In this document: positions 35,792 to 45,446 of the stretch, piece by piece
How the letters are laid out: every line of letters starts with the position of its first letter
How positions within the stretch are numbered: the stretch's first letter is position 1
Source: Chrysoporthe austroafricana
Taxonomy: Eukaryota > Ascomycota > Sordariomycetes > Diaporthales > Cryphonectriaceae
Length of the DNA: 64,000 nt
Direction of reading: 5' to 3'
Assembly (NCBI GenBank): GCA_001051155.2
Contig: JYIP02000005.1
Span: 992,001-1,056,000 of the forward strand
Notes under the pieces: model-generated
The model's database searches: none
What the model was told of the DNA's origin: nothing
What the model saw: only the letters and a program-made list of their open reading frames with translations
Translations under genes and position numbers: made by a program

Positions 35792-35930
35792 CATTGAGGG
35801 GATACACCGCTGGACGAGGGGCAAGATGGGACGGTCATTGACGAGGTATATTAGGTCTGACTGCAATCTAAAGGAATATTAGAGCCAAAGTTGTTCGCAC
35901 ACGGCTCCAGTAGCCAGGTATCAAACCCCA

Positions 35931-37492
35931 CTACAAGAACCACCGGAACTCGGGCACGCTAGGCCCATCCCTTAGCCTCATAGTCGGCACATCTCGCGCG
36001 TCGATCTTGACCCCAGCCTTCCTGTTCCGCCTCGCGTTGTCCCAGATCATGAACAGCCCGGTCACCGCTGTGATGAGGGCGCCGAGGGCGCCGAACACGG
36101 CCGTGGTGATGAGCGCGGTTTCGTACTTGGGCGCCTCCTTGTTCAGGAAGATGTTGCTGCTTACCAGGCCCATCAGGTTGGCCAGCGGCACGCCCACGGC
36201 CGTCAGCGTGATGCGGCGGCCCTCGTGCGCGACGTTGTTGTTGTACCACGTGGACAGGATCACGCTGGGCGCCGAGGTGCCCCAGCACATCATGAACGTC
36301 GCGTAGTACGCCAGGTGGATCTGCGCCGTGACGTCGCTAATGCACGCGTAGATGATGAAGCCGGTGAAGGTGAAGGCGAAGCCGAGGATGATGAAGGGGA
36401 AGCGGATGCGCAGCAGGTCGGAGCTGAAGGCGAGGATCAGCAGCATCACGGCGCCGGTGACGTTGGGCGCGACGGTGTACAGGTTGGTCTTGACGGTGGA
36501 GTACTTGAGCGCGCTGACGATCTGCGGGAGGAACAGCGTGACGGACTGGAGCGGGACGCCGAGGCAGACCTCGATGGCCAGGAAGGCGTAGGTCGAGGGG
36601 TAGCGGAAGATCTTGAGCGAGTCGCGCAGGTTGAAGGCCTCGGAGACCACGGACGAGGAGTCGGTCTGGATGCGGAAGAAGGCGAGCTCCTTCTCGTCGG
36701 CGTTCAGGAAGGACGCCTCGGCGGCGGACTTGGGCAGGTACCAGAAGGCGAACAGGCTGAAGAGGACCGAGGCGCCGCCCTCGATGAGGAAGAGGTACCG
36801 CCAGGCCTCGAGGGCCGAGTTCTGGATCTGGAACACGCCGAAGGCCAGCAGGCCGCTGAAGGCGTTGGCGATGTTGCTGGCAGCGTAGAACAGCGCCAGC
36901 CGGCGCGCGAGCTCGCCGCGGCGGTAGAAGGTCGTCAGGTAGTAGATGACGGTGGGGAAGAAGGCGCCCTCGCACATGCCCAGGAGGAAGCGGATAGCGA
37001 AGACGCCGCCAAAGTTCTGCGCGGCAGCCATGAAGAGCGTCATGGACCCGAAGCCGAACATCATGACGGGCAGGGCGCGCTGCGCGCCGTACTTCTTGGC
37101 GAGCATGGCGAACGGCGGCGCGCACAGGACGTAGGGCACGAAGAAGATGGAGACGATGATGTTGTACTGGTTCGACTTGAAGTGCAGGTCGTCTGTGAGC
37201 CCATCGGTCTTCGCGTTGCCTAGGTTGCCCTTGTCGAGGGCGTTGAAGAGGTCTAGAGCGGGTCTCAGATCTCGCTACCCATTTCCTCCCACTATGATGG
37301 GCTCCAGGGGGCAGACTTACACATGCAGGCCAGGACGGGCAGGATCCGGATGTCGAACTTGCGGCAGAGCTTCACTTCTGCCTCGTGGTCCAGGACGCGA
37401 GCCGTGTCCGCCACCATGTGGCCCTCGCCGTTCGTCGAGCTCTCGACATCGCCGGCGTCGATGTCCTTCTTTGGAAGGGGTGCGGCCTCCAT
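35931..37492 (-). CDS. MFS anion:cation symporter, Dal5/allantoate permease type
   Basis: Transporter of the fungal ACS family, which moves organic anions such as allantoate, nicotinate, pantothenate or sugar acids. Exons 37492-37321 and 37252-35931 give 497 aa. The cytosolic N-terminus ends in the family motif EVKLCRKFDIRILPVLACMYLFNALDKGN (split by the intron), followed by SIFFVPYVLCAPPF, FLLGMCEGAFFPTVIYYLTTFY, RRGELARRLALFY and WRYLFLIEGG. The second half has FLPQIVSALKYSTV, TSAPSVILSTWYNNNVAHEGRR and SSNIFLNKEAPKYETAL. The start at MEAAPLPKK is preferred over an upstream ATG at 37576, which would add a non-family leader. It diverges from the RidA gene across 950 bases. Confidence 0.9.
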
Positions 37493-38442
37493 GGTGACGT
37501 CTTTCGGGGTGAGCGATCGTTCCGGCCTTGAGGCGCAGCAGACGTGCCCGAGGGAAGACAAGACTGCGAGATGCAACCTAGAATGTCGCGGCGCGAATGG
37601 ATGAGCTCGAGGACGAGGATGGACACGGGGATGAGCGAGAATGCGGGGGATGATGGACTACAGGCGCCGGTCTTCCACTTGTTGCGCCCGGTCCGGCGCC
37701 TGTAACCACAATGATAGTCGGAGTAGGGTACCGAATGTAACGACCGGATAAGCTCCTCGACACGGGAAAGTACATAATACTATGTATGATCATACTCTTA
37801 TCATGATAAAGCGTTAGCCTGGCCAAGGAGCCAACATGCTAGGTATATTCCTGGCTGTCAGCATCGATCATCGTTTCCAGCAGCGCGCTGGCCGGCGCTG
37901 CCACTCAAATCCCCTGCAGTCAGTGGAGCCAGCCTTATCTTGCCGTCAACTTGAACATGAGTCGATGACAATCAAAAAGCTTGGGGATGCCAAGCACTGC
38001 TGATAGACCAGGTACAGTACTTAGTATATGTGTGAAATTACTCAGTACGCAGTCGGCGGCAGGGGGGGTCCTAGCGTCTACGAGAAGGGTGCCGATATAC
38101 TAGTAGTGAGACGGACTTTCACCTAAGTATTTATCGTGGGCAGCGACAAGTGATAATCCAGTCGCCCGATCTCCACGATCCGGCAGTCGTAGCTGTTCCG
38201 TCCCCGTCCTCCGGCAGACGGGGGCCCACATCCCGGGGCTGACACCGGCGCCACTGCCGAAACGTCAACGGCGACTTGCTAGCTTTTTAGGGGAATAAAA
38301 AAAGAAAAGAAGAGAGAAGAAGAAAAAGCAGAAAATAGACAAATAATTCTCACTGCTCATCGTGAAACTCCATCGCATCACCTCTGGCTTGCATCTTTAC
38401 TGGCCAATAATTCTAACCATCAGCGCCCAAGATAAACCAGCC
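37493..38442. other. Divergent intergenic region Dal5-like / RidA
   Basis: A 950-base promoter region for two divergent genes. A purine tract of A and G at about 38290-38337 lies 105 bases before the RidA start and is a plausible promoter element or nucleosome-excluding tract. Confidence 0.5.
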
Positions 38443-39023
38443 ATGTCCCCCATCAAGACAGTCGTCCGCACTGAGAAGGCCCCTCCGCCCATCGAGGGCG
38501 TCCTCAACCAGGCCGTCGTGGCCGGCGGCTTTGTCTTCTGCAGCGGGCAGGTCGCGCGGAGCCCGGAGACGGGCAAGATGGTCGAGGGAGACGTCCAGGC
38601 ACGGACCGTATGTGAATTATTTACTTATCCTCTTATTTAGACCTGGGCCTACGGCCGACTGACGCTTGGCCACCCATACCAGCATCAGGTGATCCGGAAC
38701 CTCGCCGCGGTGCTGGAGGCCGCAGGGAGCCACATCGATGACGTAGTCAAGGTCAACGTGTTCCTGGCCGACATGGGCGACTTGGCCCGCATGAACGAGG
38801 TGTACAAGCAGTACTGGGGCGACGTAAAGCCCTGCCGGACGTGAGTCGCTCATCCCGCCCTCTCTGTGCCCTGTTGGAGGTTCCAATCGCCCCTTGTGAT
38901 CTGGACGTGCTGGCTGAGACGCTCTTCAAACACAGGTGTGTGGCCGTCAAGACACTGCCTGGCGGCACGGACGTGGAGATCGAGTGTGTTGCGGCTCTAG
39001 GTCGTGCCAGATCCAAGCTCTAA
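38443..39023 (+). CDS. RidA/YjgF/UK114 family imine deaminase
   Basis: Small trimeric enzyme family that hydrolyses reactive enamine/imine intermediates (2-aminoacrylate and relatives) to keto acids and ammonia. Exons 38443-38607, 38683-38840 and 38936-39023 give 136 aa. Family features: VLNQAVVAGGFVFCSGQVARSP, HQVIRNLAAVLEAAGS, VVKVNVFLADMGD, NEVYKQYWGD and PCRTCVAVKTLPGGTDVEIECVA, whose Arg is the conserved substrate-carboxylate ligand. The start at MSPIKTVV is preferred; the frame is open for 27 more codons upstream (ATG 38362), which could give an alternative, weakly mitochondrial-like leader. It is convergent with the aldolase gene. Confidence 0.9.
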
Positions 39024-39309
39024 GCTGTATGGCTCGCACGGCACTCGGAATCCGGCTTGAAGAGGTCACCGCATCAAGGCAGGTGTCCCTTTGATCCGAT
39101 GTTCAGCCGGTTCTTGATGAAATTCCCAGCTCATGGCGCAGGCTAGCAGCCGGAGTCGGGTTAATAGCAGCAGCTCACCGCCTACACCCATGGTCTTAAT
39201 GAATGGAATTTTGATATTAACGTGTACTTGGGTATTTGAAGGATCATGTGGCCAAACGCAACGATGTCACCCTGGTGTCTGAGTGCTCAGCAGGCACCTG
39301 GGTGAAGCT

Positions 39310-40338
39310 TTACAAGGACTTCTCCAGCTCCATCAGTTCTTGGAAGCCCTCCGCGATCTGCTTCCCGGCCTCGCCCTTTGGCCGGGGCAGCGGCTTCCGG
39401 GCCCAGCCTCCATAGCCCTCATGCTCCTGCAAGCAAACCTTCACACCAATAACACCTGATTGTATCGCAGCCCAGTCACCTCTGCCGAGGATCTGCTGCA
39501 TCTGTTGTGCCTCGTCTAGCCGTCCGTCCTTGAACGCTTCGTAGGTCCTGACCACGGTCTTGGGTGCCACGTTAGCGATGCCGCCGATCACGCCAGCAGC
39601 GCCAGCCGAGAGTGCCGGTATCAGGAAGTCGCCAGAGCCGCCGAAGCACAGGAACCCGTCTGACGAGGCCACATGAGACCCATTACCGCTGCTGGGCCCT
39701 TTCGTCTCTCCGGCCCTGAACGCACCGGCGACCCTCCCCAGCTTCCCCGTGTTCCCGCACGTGAACTTGGCGCCCACGATGTTCGGGTGCTCGCGGCCCA
39801 GCCTGATCAGCGCGTCGCTCGACAGGTCGAGCCCCGCCACGGCCCCTGGATAGTTGTACACGACCACCGGCAGGGGGCTCGCGTCCGCCACGTCCTTGAA
39901 GAACCGCACGACGGTCTCGCTGTCGAAGAGACCCTGATAGTACGCCGGCGGTAGGACCAGGACGGCGTCGCCTCCGCACTCCGCCGCCTGGCGGCACAGC
40001 TCGACGGCCTCCCGCGTGGACTGCGCGCCCGTCCCGACGATCAGGGGCAGCGCGGCGAACCCGGCCTCGTCCAGGGCGCGGCGGGTCGCGCTGGTGACGG
40101 CGGCCCGCTCGCTGTCGAGGAGGTGGACGGCCTCGCCGTTCGAGCCCTGCACGGCGAGGCCCGCCACGCCGGCTCGGGCCAGGCGGACGGCGTGGCGTGC
40201 TGTCGTCGCCAGGTCGAGGGACTCCTGGGCATCGTCGTTGAAGAACGCCGGTGTGGGGACGTAGACGCCTGGCGTCAGAGGGCGGACACGGCGGCGCGTG
40301 CCGCCGTTGGTATTGATTGCGTCTTCTGGGCTGGCCAT
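39310..40338 (-). CDS. DHDPS/NAL-superfamily aldolase (keto-acid aldolase-like)
   Basis: Class I, Schiff-base (beta/alpha)8 aldolase of the dihydrodipicolinate synthase family, intronless, 342 aa. The keto-acid carboxylate loop is GSNGEAVHLL, the conserved Tyr is in VVVYNYPG and the Schiff-base Lys in IVGAKFTCGNTGKL. The C-terminal half has GAAGVIGGIANVAPK. Since fungi do not make lysine through DHDPS, it is more likely a catabolic member: 4-hydroxy-2-oxoglutarate aldolase-like, or 2-keto-3-deoxy-L-galactonate aldolase-like (LGA1 of the fungal galacturonate pathway belongs to this family). The start at MASPED is preferred over an ATG five codons upstream (40353). Transporters, RidA and a GH28 remnant lie within 8 kb. 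Confidence 0.87.
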   Translation of the reverse strand: MASPEDAINTNGGTRRRVRPLTPGVYVPTPAFFNDDAQESLDLATTARHAVRLARAGVAGLAVQGSNGEAVHLLDSERAAVTSATRRALDEAGFAALPLIVGTGAQSTREAVELCRQAAECGGDAVLVLPPAYYQGLFDSETVVRFFKDVADASPLPVVVYNYPGAVAGLDLSSDALIRLGREHPNIVGAKFTCGNTGKLGRVAGAFRAGETKGPSSGNGSHVASSDGFLCFGGSGDFLIPALSAGAAGVIGGIANVAPKTVVRTYEAFKDGRLDEAQQMQQILGRGDWAAIQSGVIGVKVCLQEHEGYGGWARKPLPRPKGEAGKQIAEGFQELMELEKSL

Positions 40339-42299
40339 AATGGGTAGTATCAAGTAGAAATTATTAACGGGGCGGCTACAATATCAAGACAAAACTTTGA
40401 GAGCAGGTGGCCTGGTGTACTTAAGTTGTAGCACGAGAGCCTCGTATGTCAGGACCGGCGCAGAGAAACGAAAACAGAACGCGTCATCAAACGTCTTGAG
40501 GTGGTTATACGAGGACAGGTGCAACACACCGCTCTTAACCTCGCTACCAAGCCGTCACGAGGGACGGCACGAGACCACATGGCGCCTCAAGACAACTCAG
40601 CGCAGAGAAGTCGCCTCCGAGGACTAGTCCCGAGGGCGTGACGTTTCGTTGAAACACAGGTCCAACGGCGTCCGCGCATGCCACGGCCTCAGGAGCTCGC
40701 CCACGGCCACGAGTCAAGAGCGAGCCACTCCACGACCGGCCACAATTGGTGGTCGAGACCTGCCTCCATCGCCCGCCGCCCGCCGCCCGCGCCTCCTGGC
40801 AGCGGCGGCCGCTCTCCCGACAGGGCGGCAGCCCTGGGGGGGCGGGGCTCGGGGAGCGGATCTGGAGATCTGGATCGCGGCGCTGCGGGCGTTGGCTTGA
40901 CGTAACTTTAATTGTCAAACCGCCTGTGATCTGGCGTCAGCTGGCAGGGGGTCCTTGGCCTCGAGCTACAGCGGACCTGCAAGGGGGAAAGCCAAAAACG
41001 TGGAGACAGACGGCGTTGGGACGAGGCGAGGCGAGACGACATGGGGCTGATTCTGATCCGGAGCCCCCTTCGTCGTCCCCGTGGGCCAGGCGACTCGGCC
41101 GAAGATACTGTACATGTCGCGGTTCGCCGGCGATGGACGGGTCGAGGCCAGGGGCGAGGGCAACGCACGTCAACGCTGCATTAGGTCACGGACAGCGTGG
41201 GTAGCACCCGAGACATGTTCCGCCTGCAGCATGCATGTGTTGCCTTATCCCGTGGACGAGGGACACGCCAAACCGAGACAATCTGAAAACGGAACCAGAT
41301 GAATGGCTCTTGGCCTGGCTGGGAGTGGGAACACAGCGGACGGTCGCACTGGTAGCACCGCCAACCCCCACGCCAGACGTGGGATGTCGAAGCCATTCCG
41401 GTGACGTCGAGTCCAGCGGCCGGGGCTTTGTTGGCGTTGAGACGGGTCGTCTTCATATCTGAGTCGGCGTCACGATACCAGCCGGGTTGCCTGCTCGTGA
41501 TGGAGGCTGGACGAGGCCGCATGCGGAGCTGCTATCCCATGTCGGAAGGGTATCATCTGGCGCTGCGCCCTTTTCGAAGTGTCGATACTGGCCAGAAGCG
41601 TCGTCGTCCAGGAGCCAGCGCCGCTCTCATCACTGCTCTGCTGTCACCGCCAACGCTGGAGCGGTGGACTGACTTCGACCTGGATGGCTTGTGGTATCCG
41701 CCTCTGTCCCAGCACGCTTGGACGCATCACGCATGTCCTGGTCGCCCACTCGGTCACGAGATGGTCACTGCGACAGGCTCGTGGGCTTGGAACAGCGGGC
41801 AGCACTAGTCTACCTGGCGCAAGGCAGTCCTCGGGGCGGCGTATAGGATAGCCTCCTGTGGGTGGATCCACCTGGCTGCTACAGCAATAACCCCCATATG
41901 AGATGGTGTACTGTGGTAATAGTGAGACAGACCGCTGCATGATATTCGTGTCGACTGGGCACCTGACCTCCTGAATTCTGCCACGGCTAGCCCTATAATG
42001 ATGGCCGAAGGAGAACCACACGTCGCAAGGTGACATTGACGATTCAGGCACACCGGCGCGGCTCCGGTCACCACCGGCAGACCCACTCTTCACCGGCATC
42101 GGCATCGGCATCCGGGCGTAAACCTCCGCAACGAGGGGCTGTGATAAGGCAGAGCAGTAGACGCCGTATCGAAGTGAGACTGCCACGTCTCGTAAGAGCT
42201 TGACAGATTCTCTCCGCCAGCACGCACAACCGTCCCCTGCCCCCACGTTGGCTTGATTCACACGATCCTGTGGCAGCTTGGCCAAGTGACACCGGCACC
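40339..42299. other. Divergent intergenic region aldolase / hydrolase
   Basis: A 2-kb GC-rich gap. It gives many overlapping open frames on both strands (the longest 225 codons on the minus strand), but none shows a domain. A GGCATC unit is repeated near 42095-42113. It probably holds two promoters. Confidence 0.5.
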
Positions 42300-43396
42300 A
42301 TGAGCAACGAGTCTGGTCCACAGCCTCCCTACCCCCTCCACCCCGCCGTGGTACCTCGCCTCGCCCTCGACTACGCCAAGTTCTACAATGAGCACATCAT
42401 AGACAAGCAGCCGGTCCATCTGCAGCCGGTCGCGGCCTCTAGGACCAGTGGCATCCTCATCCCCGGCGCTGGCCCGGGGTATCCAGTCGCAAAGACGCAG
42501 GACATCTCGATCCCGCGGACAGAGAGCAGCGGCCCTGACATCAAGCTCCGTCTGTTCACACCTGCGGGCAAGAAGCCTGAGAAGGGATGGCCTTGTCTCA
42601 TGTACTACCACGGCGGTGGGTGGGTGCTGGGAGACATCTCCACAGAGAACGTGATTGCCACCAATCTGTGCGGGCGGGCGAGCTGTGTGGTGGTGAACGT
42701 GGACTACAGGTAGGACTCTCTCTCACTCCTCTCCCAACCATGACAGAGCGTGTGCGCTGACATTGGCACTGCAGGCTCGCCCCTGAGGACCCTTTCCCTG
42801 CCGCAGTCGAGGACGCCTGGGAGGCCGTGCTGTGGGCCGTGAAGGGGCCGGGCAGGGAGCTTCTCGACATCGACACCACCAGGCTCGCCACCGGCGGCTC
42901 GTCAGCCGGCGGGAACCTCGCGGCGATCATGTGCCAGCGGGCCGCCGACAGGCCCGCGCTCGGGATCTCCTTCGTCGCGCAGCTGCTCTCCGTGCCCGTG
43001 ACCGACAACACGGCCTCCGCCGAGACGAAAGCCTCGTGGCGGGAGAACGAGTTCGTGCCCGCGCTGCCGCCGCCCAAGATGATGTGGTACCGGCGCCACT
43101 ACCTGCCGGACGAGAAGGACTGGGCGCACCCCGAGGCGAGCCCCATCTTCTGGGCCGGCGACTGGACGAGGCTGCCGCCGGCGGAGGTCGTGCTGGGCGA
43201 GCTGGACGTGCTGCGGACCGAGGGCGAGGAGTTCGCCGAGAAGCTGATCAGCGCGGGCAGGATCGACACGAGGGTCACGACGATGCGGGGGCAGCCTCAC
43301 CCGTTCATCGCCATGGACGGGGTGCTGGACTGTGGAAAGCTTGCGATCTCGCTGTTCGTGGAGAGGCTGCTGAGGGCATTTTACGTGGACAACTGA
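42300..43396 (+). CDS. Alpha/beta hydrolase, HSL-type (Abhydrolase_3) esterase
   Basis: Predicted carboxylesterase/lipase-like hydrolase of the hormone-sensitive-lipase group. Exons 42300-42709 and 42775-43396 give 343 aa. The oxyanion HGGGW motif is in LMYYHGGGWVLGD, the conserved VVNVDYRLAPEDPFPAAVEDA spans the intron, and the nucleophile Ser is in TGGSSAGGNLAA (GxSxG). The acid is the Asp of LGELDVLRTEGEEFAEKL and the base the His of QPHPFIAMD. No signal peptide is visible, so it is likely intracellular. The start at MSNESG fits the family N-terminus. Third codon positions in exon 2 are nearly all G/C. Substrate unknown; a role in the neighbouring catabolic block is only suggested by position. 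Confidence 0.9.
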
Positions 43397-44333
43397 GCTG
43401 CGAGAAACACAAGCTGCGCCCGCGATGAACCTTTTTGACCCTGCAGAGTCCTGTCGCATTGGATGGCATTATTTCAAGGGTAGAGATAGACAGACATCTT
43501 CAAGTCCTCTCACGAGGGCTCCTGTAGAACAGCAGCCAGGAACCTATCAGGTACCCCATTGCCCAGGCGTACAATCGCACACTCTTACACAAGACCGTCC
43601 GAACTTGGAACCTGCACTCAAGTCTTAACTCCAGCCAGAGTTAGACCAAAAACGAACACCAAAGACCATCACGGTAGTAATTCCACCCCTCCCACCTGCC
43701 AGCCCTCCATCCGGTGCACAGGGTCATCTGGCCCGCCAGCTGCTCCTAGCTTTGGCGCAACATCTCGCCAGCATCTTTCGGGAATCGGGGCCATCATTCA
43801 TCAACACACTAGAACCCCACCGGACTCGAAACGGCTGCCAATCCATCCGGTACCGGTGTTTTCTCCTCGCCTGTGCGTCGACCTGCGTTGTGAGTGTTTC
43901 CCCTCACCGCAAGTACCATCTGGTTGGTGATCCTCAGCGCCATCACCGGACTGTTAGGTTCGTCCTTTTGACCGACGCAGCTTCTTTTGGGTGGACCTTT
44001 GCGTCCTATGGGAGTTCTGGTGCCTCAGCACGGCTCAATTGAAACTCACTTTGGGCTTAAGCTATCTTTTATCAAGCCATCCGAACCAGCTATTGGCTAA
44101 TAATGAGAGGCTTTACACTCAGTGTCACACTTTGATGCAGCCCATGTGTGTTCGCCACACTGATATCAGGTTCTAAGAGTTCAACCAAGAATTTGACCTA
44201 AGGATATGGATATATGCAACAGCACAGCAGACTAAACTCTGCTGTGAGGTGGGCCATTGAGTCTTAGAAATGAGCGAGCATGCTTCGATTCCCACGAAAC
44301 AACGGCCTTGACTAGGCAAGATGCCACTCGAAA
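43397..44333. other. Intergenic
   Basis: No gene is supported between the hydrolase and the weak minus-strand frame downstream. Confidence 0.5.
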
Positions 44334-44917
44334 TCAGTCGTCGTGAAGCTCGGGGAACTGAGGTTTTGCGTAGTCTTCATATGTGATGCATAATCCTGGC
44401 AGACGCATAATGTCCATAAAATCGCCAGACATCCACGTATCCGGCCTGCAGCTCGTCAACATGCCATCTACAAAAGTCCAGCCAAATCGTTTACAAACGA
44501 ACTCTCCTAGGGGCGAATATCTTCTTTCGTATGAGATGTGATGTGTGTACGCTTGGCTGTTGTGACTGAAATGGTTGGCGCACATCCCATTGACCTCGAA
44601 TGGGGTCTTTCCTAATTTGGTCTTGAATAGGACTTCAAGAACCATCCAGGCAATGAACGCCTGACCCCAAATTAGATCTCCGCCCTTCCACATAAAGAAA
44701 CTCGAGCATTTTCTTTATGACTAGATCCGAAGGAAACGCTGAATTCGACTCGTCTTCTCAGCCTCGCTGCCGGTAGAGGCCACCCCTCGAGCAGGAAGTC
44801 CACCAATCGAAACATGGACACAAGTTCATACGCAGCCATCACGGCTCTCGAACCGCATCCTTCGGAGCTGGCCTTGCTGACGCTGCCGTCAATTCTTTGT
44901 GTATTACGCCCAAGCAT
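44334..44917 (-). other. Weak uncharacterised coding potential, possibly a broken gene
   Basis: Two open frames on the minus strand, 44917-44672 and 44693-44334, abut in different frames. The second has a plausible protein character (GGDLIWGQAFIAWMVLEVLF, KTPFEVNGMC, CRPDTWMSGDFMDIMRLPGLCI), with several Cys and a balanced composition. No signal peptide, clear splice sites or known domain joins them. It may be a frameshifted remnant or the 3' part of an unrecognised gene; function is not assigned. Confidence 0.25.
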
Positions 44918-45446
44918 TCATGGCCTTTTCTGCGTGATATTCCTATTCAGGCCCTGAATAGATAGCCTTGGGCAATTCAACGGTCAACGAAGCGGCAACT
45001 TCCCCCAATGGGAGGCCATCGCACTCGACAAAAGCACTTTTTCGCTTATTGAATCTTGGTTCAATAGAGTCTAAGAATAACGGAAGTTCAGCGAAGCTTC
45101 GCACGTGCAGGGTCGAACGGGTGGCGGTGGGGGGTCGCTCTATTCAGGATCTATTGAGTTTATTGTTTCGAGGAGGATACTCCATCGTCAACCCCACCCT
45201 CAATAAGGTCCTCTTCGCGGTTATAAGACCTTCACGATGGCGCTGTCTCATCGTTCCGTCTTTCCTCACTTCCTCACCGGAAGGTCAACCCTCACTTCGA
45301 CCCAACTACCTTCAGTCAAGATCACCGAGTGTTGAACGTAACACGACGGTCATCGTCCCTCTTTTTCTGAAGCTTCTCCTTCCGTAAATACATCATCAAA
45401 ATCTTCTACACTCTTTAAGGAGATTTCCCACAGACAGTTTCTCAAT
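44918..45446. other. Intergenic upstream of the pheromone gene
   Basis: About 530 bases, presumably the pheromone promoter and leader. No element is recognised with confidence. Confidence 0.5.

Noticed and set aside
40544..42321. Many open frames in the GC-rich gap, including 225 codons on the minus strand
   Set aside because: GC-rich DNA keeps frames open by chance; none shows a family motif, and they overlap one another between two divergent promoters.
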